Source: Clostridia bacterium (GTDB lineage Bacteria > Bacillota > Sulfobacillia > SLMV01). From it: a stretch of DNA of 16,398 nt. Positions 1 to 6,628 of this stretch are shown here, piece after piece. Position 1 is the first letter of the stretch; each line of letters begins with the position of its first letter. The notes below the pieces were generated by a model, which saw only the letters and a program-made list of their open reading frames with translations, was not told the origin of the DNA and did not search any database. Both the position numbers and the translations under genes were made by a program. The stretch covers positions 1 through 16,398 of the forward strand of contig SLGS01000031.1 in the NCBI GenBank assembly GCA_007136565.1. The letters run 5' to 3'.

Positions 1-1
1 C

Positions 2-820
2 GCCCCGGTTGTACCGCGGCTCAATATGGAACCGAAAGCGGCGGACCAGGGGGCGTTCTTCGTCGTCAGATTGGAAGAGTTACCCCGGGCTTGCGAAGTG
101 GGGATGAGGTTTGCGGGAGAGGAATATCCGGTTTTTCCCGCGGGCGAAGGGCAAGCCCTCGCCCTTATCCCGATCAGCTACTACGTGGTCCCCGGCGTTC
201 ATTTCCTCGAGGTCGTCTTGGAATTCGATGGCGATGGCGAAGCGCGCTTGTTCGAGTCCATCCAGGTAACGGAAGCGGATTTCGAGACGCAGCACCTGTG
301 GGTCGATTCCGAACTGCAATCCCTGAGAGATCCCGAGCTGGCTCGACAGGACCGAGTTCACATAACACGTGCTCGCTCGAGCAGCGGCGATATTGCCCAC
401 TGGGAGGGACCCTTCCACGTTCCCCTCGAAGGCCGAAGGACCTCTTCTTTTGGGTTGACCAGGTATGTCAATGACGTAATGTCGGGCAGACACTCGGGCC
501 TGGACTTGGCGGCCCCGGAGGGCACCCCGATAATTGCCGCCGCTTCCGGTGTGGTAACCCTCGCCATGGATCTGAATCTCACCGGGAAGACGGTAATAAT
601 CGATCACGGGCTGAACCTCTTTAGCTGCTACTATCACCTGAGTCGTATTGCGGTGGAGGAATCGGAATTCCTCGAGGGGGGAGATATCATAGGGGATGTC
701 GGGTCGACGGGTTTCTCAACGGGTCCCCATCTGCACCTGACCGTCAGCGTCGGCAGGGTTCCCATCGATCCCGACTTGGTCTTCGCCCGGGATCCCCTCG
801 ACTTCGGCCGAGCCGACTGA
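2..820 (+). CDS. M23-family (LytM-type) metallopeptidase, 5' end outside window
   Basis: The reading frame is open to the left edge of the window (codons from base 2) and the first ATG, at 26, has no SD sequence, so the gene is probably truncated by the window and its true start and any signal peptide lie upstream. Numbered from the ATG at 26, residues 1-125 form an N-terminal domain with beta-rich, acidic sequence. Residues 140-250 are an M23/LAS peptidase domain with zinc ligands H156 and D160 (motif HSGLDLA) and H237 of the HLH motif (H235-H237), plus H204. The family cuts peptide cross-links or bridges in peptidoglycan outside the membrane. All catalytic residues are present, so it is likely an active enzyme rather than an EnvC/NlpD-like degenerate activator. 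It converges with the downstream foldase gene, another extracytoplasmic protein. The family call is secure; the substrate bond is not known. Confidence 0.9.
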   Translation, partial: APVVPRLNMEPKAADQGAFFVVRLEELPRACEVGMRFAGEEYPVFPAGEGQALALIPISYYVVPGVHFLEVVLEFDGDGEARLFESIQVTEADFETQHLWVDSELQSLRDPELARQDRVHITRARSSSGDIAHWEGPFHVPLEGRRTSSFGLTRYVNDVMSGRHSGLDLAAPEGTPIIAAASGVVTLAMDLNLTGKTVIIDHGLNLFSCYYHLSRIAVEESEFLEGGDIIGDVGSTGFSTGPHLHLTVSVGRVPIDPDLVFARDPLDFGRAD

Positions 821-886
821 ATTCTTTTGTCATCGGGCTGACATCGGCGATGTGTCTCGGGGGACCGGATGGAGACTATCAGGACC

Positions 887-923
887 ACGGGGAGGTGAGG
901 CCGCGCGGCCCCAACCTCCCCGT
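887..923. terminator. G+C-rich hairpin between convergent genes, possible bidirectional terminator
   Basis: Perfect 10-bp stem ACGGGGAGGT (887-896) / ACCTCCCCGT (914-923) enclosing the self-complementary GGCCGCGCGGCC. It lies 30 bases beyond the stop of the minus-strand foldase gene and 66 bases beyond the stop of the M23 gene. No T tract follows on either strand, so termination is inferred from position and stability only. Confidence 0.5.
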
Positions 924-953
924 CTACTTCAATACCGCAAGTTGGTGTGGCTA

Positions 954-1850
954 TTACTGCAGGCGCATGCCGGAATACTCGGGTTTTAGGATATTGACCT
1001 GTGACTCCGAACGGATCTCATCGAGGACTTCCTGGCCGGATCGAGCGATCTCTTGCTTATAGGATTCCTCAACCCTATCTCGAACCTCATCGAACTCGGC
1101 CTGTCGGGCCTCCTGGCGATCCGTTACCTTGATCACGTGGAATCCCGCGTAACTCTCCACGGGATCCGAGATCTCACCCACGGGTGTGGCGAAGGCGGCC
1201 TCTTCAAAACTCGGGTCCATTTCGTTGTATCCGAAATATCCCAGATCTCCGCCGTCTTCTGCCGTGCCCGGGTCCTGAGAGTGCATGCGAGCTAGGTCCG
1301 CGAAGTCGCCCCCCTCTTCGAGGAGGTCAATCATGTGCCAGGCGGAGGCTTCATCTGGCACCAGGATGTGTGAAGCCCGGATCTCGTCGTGGAAGTCGAA
1401 TCTTTCCCGGTTGTCGTCGAAGTAATCGTACAGCCGTTCTTCACTTACGTCGACTTCGGCAAAACGGATATTGTCCAGCGCCATCGATATGGCGAGGTTG
1501 TACCTGAAGGCCATTTCATTCATACCGTACTGCGCCAGGAACTGGGCATATCCCTGTTCCCCGAGTTGATTTCGTATGAGGTCCAACTCCGCGTCGAGAT
1601 CCTCCTCGGCGGGAGCCATTCCCTCGTCTTCGGCCGCGGACATCACCATCTCGTATAGGATCAGTGTCCTGAGGGCCTCTTCACCGTACATGGCTTCCAG
1701 GTTTTCCAAGAATTCGTCTTGACCGATCTCCCTGTCGTTAATGGTGGCCACCGTTCCTGCGGCACCACCTTGTCCCACGTACCACGCCACCGTGGAACCA
1801 ACCAAAGCGACGGCTATTATGACGGCGATTATTAGCCGATGAGATTTCAA
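954..1850 (-). CDS. prsA: Membrane-anchored parvulin-type peptidyl-prolyl isomerase / foldase (PrsA/SurA-like)
   Basis: Extracytoplasmic foldase that would isomerise prolyl bonds and help secreted proteins fold. I place the start at TTG 1850-1848, because GGGGGGA sits six bases upstream and the product then begins MKSHRLIIAVIIAVALVGS, a clean signal-anchor; an in-frame TTG at 1865 lacks a ribosome site. From that start (298 aa): a membrane segment at about residues 5-24 with no lipobox cysteine, so it is not a lipoprotein as in classical PrsA; a SurA-N-like helical region with the VATINDREIGQDEFL pattern (about 34-48); and a PPIC domain at about 155-260 with RASHILV, GGDLGYFG and the GFHVIKVTDR ending. 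A short charged helical tail follows. Its neighbours are a peptidase on one side and a divergent metal-response operon on the other. The family is clear; whether it is functionally PrsA is inference. Confidence 0.88.
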   Translation of the reverse strand: MKSHRLIIAVIIAVALVGSTVAWYVGQGGAAGTVATINDREIGQDEFLENLEAMYGEEALRTLILYEMVMSAAEDEGMAPAEEDLDAELDLIRNQLGEQGYAQFLAQYGMNEMAFRYNLAISMALDNIRFAEVDVSEERLYDYFDDNRERFDFHDEIRASHILVPDEASAWHMIDLLEEGGDFADLARMHSQDPGTAEDGGDLGYFGYNEMDPSFEEAAFATPVGEISDPVESYAGFHVIKVTDRQEARQAEFDEVRDRVEESYKQEIARSGQEVLDEIRSESQVNILKPEYSGMRLQ

Positions 1851-1890
1851 ATGGTGTCCCCCCAATTTGGTGTAAGCTGTTCACTAGCGA

Positions 1891-1915
1891 GTTTCATCGA
1901 GGAAGCCTCCGAAAC
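1891..1915 (-). other. Leader hairpin upstream of prsA
   Basis: On the minus strand GTTTC-g-GAGG-ctt-CCTC-gat-GAAAC can fold into a two-part stem about 40 bases before the prsA start. It would lie in the 5' leader if the weak promoter upstream is used. It also contains one arm of an 11-bp inverted repeat (see the findings). Its role is unknown. Confidence 0.4.
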
Positions 1916-1926
1916 TGGCTATGGAC

Positions 1927-1955
1927 AGTCTACACCCCAGGGTCCCGGGCGACAA
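1927..1955 (-). promoter_or_regulatory. Weak candidate sigma-A promoter for prsA
   Basis: Minus strand: TTGTCG (1955-1950), 17-base spacer, TAGACT (1932-1927). Only the TTG of the -35 and four of six bases of the -10 match consensus. A start near 1920 would give a leader of about 70 bases. Offered as the best candidate seen, not a firm call. Confidence 0.28.
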
Positions 1956-1983
1956 GTCAAACCGAATGGCGGGGCGCCCAATA

Positions 1984-1996
1984 CCCCCGAAGGGGG
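1984..1996. other. Short C5/G5 hairpin in the prsA-arsR intergenic region
   Basis: CCCCC-GAA-GGGGG, a perfect 5-bp stem with a triloop, in the middle of the 277-base divergent intergenic region. No T tract flanks it and no function is assigned. Apart from the promoter, operator and repeat elements listed separately, nothing gene-like is seen between 1851 and 2127. Confidence 0.35.
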
Positions 1997-2071
1997 AAGC
2001 AGCAAGCCGGGGATCCCGAGAGGAAGCAAGCGCGGTTTGTGATGTTTCGAGTGTTTCGGAGGCGTACGCTG

Positions 2072-2100
2072 TTGACTTCTTTATTCCCATATAGGAATAT
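2072..2100 (+). promoter_or_regulatory. Candidate promoter of the ArsR-permease operon
   Basis: TTGACT (2072-2077, five of six to consensus), 17-base spacer, then GAATAT (2095-2100), a poor -10. TATGAT at 2098-2103 is a better hexamer but with a 20-base spacer. The operator palindrome sits between and over these elements, as expected for an ArsR-repressed promoter. Confidence 0.5.
2082..2099. promoter_or_regulatory. Probable ArsR-family operator
   Basis: Imperfect 18-bp palindrome TATTCC-CATATA-GGAATA lies between the -35 and -10 of the candidate promoter and 28 bases before the ArsR-family gene. Arms are perfectly complementary (6 bp) and the core is nearly so. Position and A+T-rich symmetric shape fit autorepression by an ArsR/SmtB dimer blocking RNA polymerase. 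Seen: the palindrome and its placement. Inferred: the binding protein. Confidence 0.6.
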
Positions 2101-2127
2101 GATTCATGAGATTGGAGGCGTTAGAAC

Positions 2128-2448
2128 ATGCGAGAAGACGTCGCTACGGATCTAGCTCACATCGCTCGGGCTTTGGCCAACCCTTCTAGGATACGTATGC
2201 TGCAGTGGCTGTCCTCCCAGGGAGAAACCTGTGTTTGCGATATGGCGGATATCATGCAGATCTCGCAACCGTCGGTTTCGAAACACTTGGCCGCCCTGCG
2301 CGAAGCCGGTTTGGTCAGTTTTCGGCGGGATGGTTTGAAGTACATGTACCAATCCGTGGAGCCGGTTTCTTCGCAGGTCATTGAGATCCTCTGGCTGGCT
2401 GCTTATGGTGTCGAGCGCTCGACTGGGCTCCGGGAGGTGCGTCAGTGA
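2128..2448 (+). CDS. ArsR/SmtB-family metalloregulatory repressor
   Basis: A 106-residue winged helix-turn-helix protein, normal length for the family. ATG at 2128 is preceded by TTGGAGG nine bases upstream. The recognition region (about residues 46-60) reads SQPSVSKHLAALREAGLV, the typical ArsR pattern. Just before it is TCVCDMADI, with C35, C37 and D38 matching the CVCD(L)C arsenite site of ArsR; the third cysteine of the classical site is replaced by A40, giving a two-cysteine version. Family knowledge: metal or metalloid binding releases the repressor from its operator. It overlaps the permease start by four bases, so it is cotranscribed, and a symmetric operator lies in its own promoter. 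Trivalent arsenic, or an organoarsenical, is the best guess for the inducer, but a soft metal ion is possible. Confidence 0.9.
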   Translation: MREDVATDLAHIARALANPSRIRMLQWLSSQGETCVCDMADIMQISQPSVSKHLAALREAGLVSFRRDGLKYMYQSVEPVSSQVIEILWLAAYGVERSTGLREVRQ

Positions 2449-3662
2449 AGTCGCTCGTCGCTGTGTTGACGCATTACTGGAACAACAGAGAGGTTCGCGT
2501 ATTCCTCCTCATCCTCGGGGTGTTTTCGGCGGCCTACTTCGTGCCGTTTGAGAATCCCCGGGTGGGTGCTGCCGTACTGGAATCCTTCCACATGTTGCAA
2601 GATTACGCCCGGGAGCACGTGCTGTTTTGTCTCATACCGGCTTTCTTCATCGCAGGTGCGATAGCCAATTTCGTTTCCCAAGGAGCCGTGATCAAGTATT
2701 TCGGTTCCAAGGCCCCGAGATGGCTTGCGTACTCGGTGGCATCGGTATCCGGTACCGTGCTGGCCGTGTGTTCCTGCACGGTATTACCTCTATTCTCCGG
2801 GATCCATCGTCGCGGTGCGGGCATCGGTCCTGCGTGTGCTTTCCTTTACTCGGGTCCGGCGATCAATATCCTCGCCATCATCCTGACGGCACGGGTCCTG
2901 GGATGGCAATTGGGTCTCGCCCGAGCCGTAGCGGCCGTAGTGTTCGCCGTTCTCGTGGGGCTCGGGATGTCGGCCCTATTTCGAGATGGAGATCGCCAAC
3001 GGGAGGATGCGGCCGCGAATGCCGGGGATCTCGGGAGCGAACAAGAACGCCGTACCGGTACTCAGAACCTGGTCTTTTTTGCCGTGCTGGTCTCCATTCT
3101 GATCTTCGCCGCCTGGAGCAGGCCGGAACAAGTGGGTGGATTGTGGAGTGCAATCTTCGGGATCAAGTGGTATGTGGTAACCGCTTTACTCCTCGTTTTG
3201 AGCTACGTGCTCGTTAAATGGTTCGAACGCGACGAGTTGGGGTACTGGGTGAGCACGACCTGGGACTTCGCGAAGCAGATATTGCCACTGTTGTTCGTCG
3301 GTGTCATGATCGCGGGCTTCCTGATGGGTCGACCCGAGGCCGAAGCGGGTCTGATCCCGGGTGAATACGTGGCTCGGTTGGTGGGAGGCAATTCGGTGGG
3401 CGCCAACCTCGCAGCATCGGTGTTGGGAGCCTTCATGTATTTCGCCACGCTAACCGAGATTCCCATTCTCCAGGGGCTTTTGGGATTGGGGATGGGGCAG
3501 GGCCCAGCCCTGGCGCTGCTGCTGGCCGGACCCGCGCTGAGTCTTCCCAACATGCTGGTAATACGCAGCGTCATCGGCACAAAGAAGACGCTCGCCTTCG
3601 TGGCCATGGTAGTCGTCCTGTCGACAGCCGGAGGGCTCATATACGGTGCCCTGGTAGGGTGA
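2445..3662 (+). CDS. Permease of the ArsP/YraQ (PF03773, former DUF318) family
   Basis: A 405-residue polytopic membrane protein with about ten hydrophobic segments, starting at GTG 2445 (GTGA overlap with the repressor stop; GGGAGGTG eight bases upstream). The family hallmark is visible: VCSCTVLPLFSGIHRRGAG with C109 and C111, followed by the FLYSGPAINI segment. A second half-repeat carries ASVLGAFMYFATLTEIPIL and LAGPALSLPNMLVIRS, so the protein looks internally duplicated. Relatives include ArsP, which exports trivalent organoarsenicals, and SO_0444-type proteins linked to copper/zinc efflux. A hydrophilic, acidic loop at about residues 183-202 separates the halves. Context with a CVCD repressor and a CPKC protein supports export of a thiol-reactive metal or metalloid. 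The exact substrate cannot be read from sequence. Confidence 0.88.
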   Translation: MKSLVAVLTHYWNNREVRVFLLILGVFSAAYFVPFENPRVGAAVLESFHMLQDYAREHVLFCLIPAFFIAGAIANFVSQGAVIKYFGSKAPRWLAYSVASVSGTVLAVCSCTVLPLFSGIHRRGAGIGPACAFLYSGPAINILAIILTARVLGWQLGLARAVAAVVFAVLVGLGMSALFRDGDRQREDAAANAGDLGSEQERRTGTQNLVFFAVLVSILIFAAWSRPEQVGGLWSAIFGIKWYVVTALLLVLSYVLVKWFERDELGYWVSTTWDFAKQILPLLFVGVMIAGFLMGRPEAEAGLIPGEYVARLVGGNSVGANLAASVLGAFMYFATLTEIPILQGLLGLGMGQGPALALLLAGPALSLPNMLVIRSVIGTKKTLAFVAMVVVLSTAGGLIYGALVG

Positions 3663-3670
3663 ACACCCTA
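3655..3670 (+). other. Compact hairpin across the permease stop codon
   Basis: TAGGGTGAACACCCTA folds as a 6-bp stem with a GAAC loop and contains the permease TGA stop (3660-3662). It is not followed by a T tract, so it is not a usual terminator. It could be a processing or stability element that separates expression of the permease from the small redox protein. Confidence 0.35.
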
Positions 3671-3720
3671 AGGTAAAGAAGAGTTGTATATCGTTTGTAC
3701 ATCGAAAGGAGATCAATACC

Positions 3721-3960
3721 ATGGATATCAAGATATTCGGACCGGGTTGTCCCAAGTGCAAAGCCATGGAGAAACACGCGCGCGAAGCTGTTGGACAGGT
3801 AGGTGCCGACGCGGAAGTGACCAAGATCGAAGACCTAAACGAGATGGCCGATCACGGTGTGATGATTACCCCGGCCCTGTCCATAGATGGCGACATTCTC
3901 GTATCCGGCAGAGTGGCCAGTCCCGACGAAATCGCAGGGTGGATCCAAGAGCGAGTATGA
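3721..3960 (+). CDS. Small thioredoxin-like redox protein (TM0996/MTH895 type)
   Basis: A 79-residue thioredoxin-fold protein with the active-site motif CPKC (C10-C13) right after the first beta strand (MDIKIFGPG), and the cis-proline context VMITPALSIDG further on. ATG 3721 follows AAAGGAG by eight bases. Proteins of this kind (annotated as small redox-active disulfide protein 2 or thioredoxin-like) are often found beside PF03773 permeases. It is the third gene of the operon, 58 bases after the permease, and the terminator begins 13 bases after its stop. Probable role, inferred: reducing the permease or repressor cysteines, or handing a thiol-bound metal or metalloid to the permease. No signal peptide, so cytoplasmic. 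Confidence 0.88.
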   Translation: MDIKIFGPGCPKCKAMEKHAREAVGQVGADAEVTKIEDLNEMADHGVMITPALSIDGDILVSGRVASPDEIAGWIQERV

Positions 3961-3973
3961 TCTAATGACCTCA

Positions 3974-4016
3974 TCCCCGGGGAAAGATCTCTTCCTCCCT
4001 CCCCGGGGGTCTTCTT
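3974..4016 (+). terminator. Rho-independent terminator of the ArsR-permease-redox operon
   Basis: Stem TCCCCGGGGA (3974-3983) / TCCCCGGGGG (4000-4009), ten pairs counting one wobble, with a pyrimidine-rich loop, then TCTTCTT (4010-4016). It lies just after the redox-protein stop. The last bases of the T-rich tract are shared with the -35 hexamer of the next promoter (TTGACA, 4015-4020). Confidence 0.75.
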
Positions 4017-4043
4017 GACACCCTCATTCGCGCTTAACATACT
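4015..4043 (+). promoter_or_regulatory. Sigma-A-type promoter of pckA
   Basis: Perfect TTGACA (4015-4020), 17-base spacer, CATACT (4038-4043, four of six to TATAAT). Transcription would start near 4050, giving a leader of about 50 bases to the ATG at 4099. This is the best promoter match in the window and it rules out start codons at 4015 or 4051. Confidence 0.75.
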
Positions 4044-4098
4044 TGGGGAGATGAGAGACTACTCCGGTCGATGTTGCGCGATGAGAGGGGCGGCGTGC

Positions 4099-5619
4099 AT
4101 GGATTGTTTTTCGCGGGAGATGTCATTTCCCCGCGTCCGGAATAACCCGGACGACGGTACCCTTTACGATTTGTGTTCCCACCAAGGGCAGAAGACCGTA
4201 TACGGCAGTACCAATTTCGTAACCCGGGTTCGAAACCGAAGTGCCAGGGAAACTTACGTCGTGTCCAACGTTCCACTGGGGCGGAGGCAGCAGCCCCTGG
4301 GGGAAGATGAGGCGAGAAAGATCGCGCTGGAGGTACAAAACTACCTCCAGGGGCAGGCCGTGGTGCAAATCGATCGAAAGATGGGTAACGGACGCGGTAT
4401 GCGGGCGCACTGCCGCCTCTTCGTCAGCGAGTCCCACGCTCGTCTGGCGTATATGTGGAAACGCTCGTTATTTCCGCCCGAAGACCCTTCCGGGACCCCC
4501 GATTTCGTGAGCGTATATGTCCCCGAGTGGCCCGAGCGCAAGATATTCGTCAACGCGGAAGCGGGCGTTACGTACATCCTCGGCACCGACTATTTCGGCG
4601 AAGCAAAGAAGTCTTTCCTGCGCATGGCGATGTATCGTGAGAAGTCCCGCGATCGCCTGGGTTTTCACGCCGCGAGCAAGATTATCAGGGTTTCACACGG
4701 CACCGGGGAGCAGGTGGACACCGGGTTCCTGATTTTTGGACTCAGTGGAACCGGTAAGACCACCCTGACCACCCACGATCACGGCCTGGGATACCCAGAA
4801 GGAGTGGTCGTCCGCCAGGATGATGTCGTAGTCATGGATGAGCAGACCTATTGTGCGGGGACTGAGAATGGTTTCTTCATAAAGACCGAGGGCCTGGACA
4901 AGAATGGATCGGATGACCCCATATACTCCGCCGCCAGGAGCTCTCGCGCAATATTCGAGAATGTCGTCTTGGATGCAGAAGGAAATCCCAGGTTCTCCGA
5001 CACATCCCTCACGGGCAACGGCCGGGCCATAATACCCAGGGACGAATTTCCATGTACGGATGACGACATAGATCTGGAGCGGATACGAAACCTCGTTTTC
5101 ATAACTCGCCGTGATGACATACTGCCCCCGGTGGCGAGACTATCCCCCGAACAGGCGGCAGCCTATTTTATGCTTGGCGAATCCGTCGAGACTTCCGCGG
5201 GTGATCCCAATGCCGTCGGCCAATCGCGCCGAGAAGTCGGTACGAATCCCTTCGTCATCGGGCCCGAGGCGGAAGAGGGTAACCGGCTGCTGCGGTTTTT
5301 ACGAATCAATCCCGATACCAATTGTTACCTTCTCAACACGGGCACCATCGGCGGACAAATGGATCTGTCCGTTCACGATTCGGCCTCCATTTTGGAGCAA
5401 CTGGCTCGGGAGTCCATTCGCTGGGAATCCGATCCCCATTGGGGATACGAGGTTCCGACGGACATCCCGGGAATGGATGTGGAGCGCATGAGGCCCGAGA
5501 AGTATTACGAAAAACTCGAATATGACCGCAGGGTTGAAGAGCTTCGGCGCGAAAGACAGGATTGGCTGAGTGCCTTTTTAGGTCTAAACCCGGCGATAAC
5601 CGCAGTCTTCGAAGGATAG
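4099..5619 (+). CDS. pckA: Phosphoenolpyruvate carboxykinase (ATP), divergent type
   Basis: Interconverts oxaloacetate + ATP with phosphoenolpyruvate + CO2 + ADP in the cytoplasm. ATG 4099 is chosen because AGAGGGG lies eight bases upstream and the promoter ends at 4043; upstream in-frame codons fall in the promoter or lack a ribosome site. The product is 506 aa, slightly shorter than the usual 520-540. Seen, in order: the RNRSARETYVV segment corresponding to the GRSPKDKYIV substrate-arginine region (R47); YFGEAKKSF (K170/K171, metal/phosphate lysine); FHAAS with H190; P-loop GLSGTGKTT with K220; RQDD with D241-D242 (metal aspartates); LPPVARLS; and NTGTIGG near the nucleotide site. Compared with the E. 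coli enzyme, H-to-P-loop and P-loop-to-DD spacings are each about 7-8 residues longer, so it belongs to a divergent branch but should be active. It precedes an aminotransferase gene by 61 bases. Confidence 0.9.
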   Translation: MDCFSREMSFPRVRNNPDDGTLYDLCSHQGQKTVYGSTNFVTRVRNRSARETYVVSNVPLGRRQQPLGEDEARKIALEVQNYLQGQAVVQIDRKMGNGRGMRAHCRLFVSESHARLAYMWKRSLFPPEDPSGTPDFVSVYVPEWPERKIFVNAEAGVTYILGTDYFGEAKKSFLRMAMYREKSRDRLGFHAASKIIRVSHGTGEQVDTGFLIFGLSGTGKTTLTTHDHGLGYPEGVVVRQDDVVVMDEQTYCAGTENGFFIKTEGLDKNGSDDPIYSAARSSRAIFENVVLDAEGNPRFSDTSLTGNGRAIIPRDEFPCTDDDIDLERIRNLVFITRRDDILPPVARLSPEQAAAYFMLGESVETSAGDPNAVGQSRREVGTNPFVIGPEAEEGNRLLRFLRINPDTNCYLLNTGTIGGQMDLSVHDSASILEQLARESIRWESDPHWGYEVPTDIPGMDVERMRPEKYYEKLEYDRRVEELRRERQDWLSAFLGLNPAITAVFEG

Positions 5620-5680
5620 CGTCTCTCGGCCGTCGGTGGCTCTCGGTTAATTTCGAGAAACAATCGAGGGAGGTACAGGT

Positions 5681-6556
5681 ATGTCGAGGATGGTTTTTGT
5701 TAACGGTGATCTCGTTCCCGAAGAACAGGCCACCGTTTCGGTATTCGATCACGGATACCTTTACGGGGACGGTGTCTTCGAAGGCATTAGGGCTTACGAT
5801 GGGAAGATCTTCCGACTCGAGGAACATGTAGATCGCCTTTACGAATCGGCCCATTGCATCATGATGGAGATACCCTACACCCGTGAGCAGATGCAGCGAG
5901 CGATCATCGACACCGTGAAAGCCAATGGCCTGAGGGACGCCTACATCCGGGTGGTCGTCTCCCGGGGTAAAGGCGACCTGGGGATGAACCCGAAGAACTG
6001 CCCGGGTTGCCAGATCGTAATCATCGCCGGGAAGATAGCCGTCTTTCCGCCGGAGCTTTACGAGGATGGGATCGAAGCGGTTACCGTTCCCACGAGGCGC
6101 AACGTCGTCGGCGCTCTCGATCCGCGGATCAAGTCCCTCAATTACCTCAACAATATTATGGCCCACATAGAGGCCACCAGGGCCGGCGCCCGCGAAGCGC
6201 TGATGCTGAACTCGGAGGGATATGTCACCGAGGGTGCTGCGGACAACATCTTCGTCTACAGGCGTGGCGTGTTGTGGACTCCACCCAAGTATCTCGGTAT
6301 TCTCGAGGGCATAACCCGTGAGGCCGTCATGGGCCTCGCGCGCGGGGAAGGTATTCCAGTGGAAGAAAGCCCCATCACCCGACACGACATCTATACTGGA
6401 GACGAATGTTTCGTCACGGGCACAGCCGCCGAGATCATGCCCATAGTCGAGGTGGATTCGCGGGTCGTCGGGACCGGCAAGCCGGGTCCGGTTACGAGAC
6501 GATTGACCGAACTGTATCGCGAGCTGGTAATCGAGGAAGGTACGCCCCTGGAGTAA
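5681..6556 (+). CDS. ilvE: Branched-chain amino acid aminotransferase (class IV)
   Basis: PLP enzyme of fold type IV that transfers the amino group between glutamate and the 2-oxo acids of valine, leucine and isoleucine. Length 291 aa, typical. ATG 5681 follows GGGAGGT with a six-base gap. Visible motifs: GYLYGDGVFEGIR (about residues 25-37), R52 in the HVDRLYESA helix, the catalytic lysine K151 in PRIKSLNYLNNI, and E184 in the TEGAADNIF loop that contacts the pyridine nitrogen. The sequence pattern favours IlvE over D-amino-acid aminotransferase or aminodeoxychorismate lyase, though class IV specificity cannot be fully read from motifs. It follows pckA with no visible terminator between them, so they may be cotranscribed, and it is followed by a strong hairpin. 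Confidence 0.88.
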   Translation: MSRMVFVNGDLVPEEQATVSVFDHGYLYGDGVFEGIRAYDGKIFRLEEHVDRLYESAHCIMMEIPYTREQMQRAIIDTVKANGLRDAYIRVVVSRGKGDLGMNPKNCPGCQIVIIAGKIAVFPPELYEDGIEAVTVPTRRNVVGALDPRIKSLNYLNNIMAHIEATRAGAREALMLNSEGYVTEGAADNIFVYRRGVLWTPPKYLGILEGITREAVMGLARGEGIPVEESPITRHDIYTGDECFVTGTAAEIMPIVEVDSRVVGTGKPGPVTRRLTELYRELVIEEGTPLE

Positions 6557-6585
6557 GTTCGCAATCAGGTTATCGACACACGAGA

Positions 6586-6627
6586 GCCCGCGATGGCCCC
6601 GGTTCGATTAGTGGGGGCATCGCGGGC
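6586..6627. terminator. Bidirectional terminator between ilvE and the histidine kinase gene
   Basis: GCCCGCGATG-g-CCCC (6586-6600) pairs with GGGG-g-CATCGCGGGC (6613-6627): ten pairs, one G-G mismatch, four pairs, and a 12-base loop. It lies 29 bases after the ilvE stop on the plus strand and one base beyond the kinase stop on the minus strand. T-rich tails are short (CAGCTTT on plus, TCTCGTGTGT on minus), so it probably serves both convergent transcripts. Confidence 0.65.
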
Positions 6628-6628
6628 C

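Noticed and set aside
4015..4098. Longer N-terminus for PEP carboxykinase (start at TTG 4015 or ATG 4051)
   Set aside because: TTG 4015 is part of the -35 hexamer and ATG 4051 lies at the predicted transcription start with a directly abutting G-rich stretch; the Cys-rich extra residues have no match in the family.
5333..6385. 350-codon open frame on the minus strand across pckA and ilvE
   Set aside because: Runs opposite two genes with complete catalytic motifs; no start site, domain or amphipathic structure. An effect of G+C-rich codon use.
6586..6627. tRNA T-arm look-alike (CCCCGGTTCGATTAG) in the ilvE terminator
   Set aside because: The surrounding sequence folds as a long terminator stem; there is no acceptor, D or anticodon arm.
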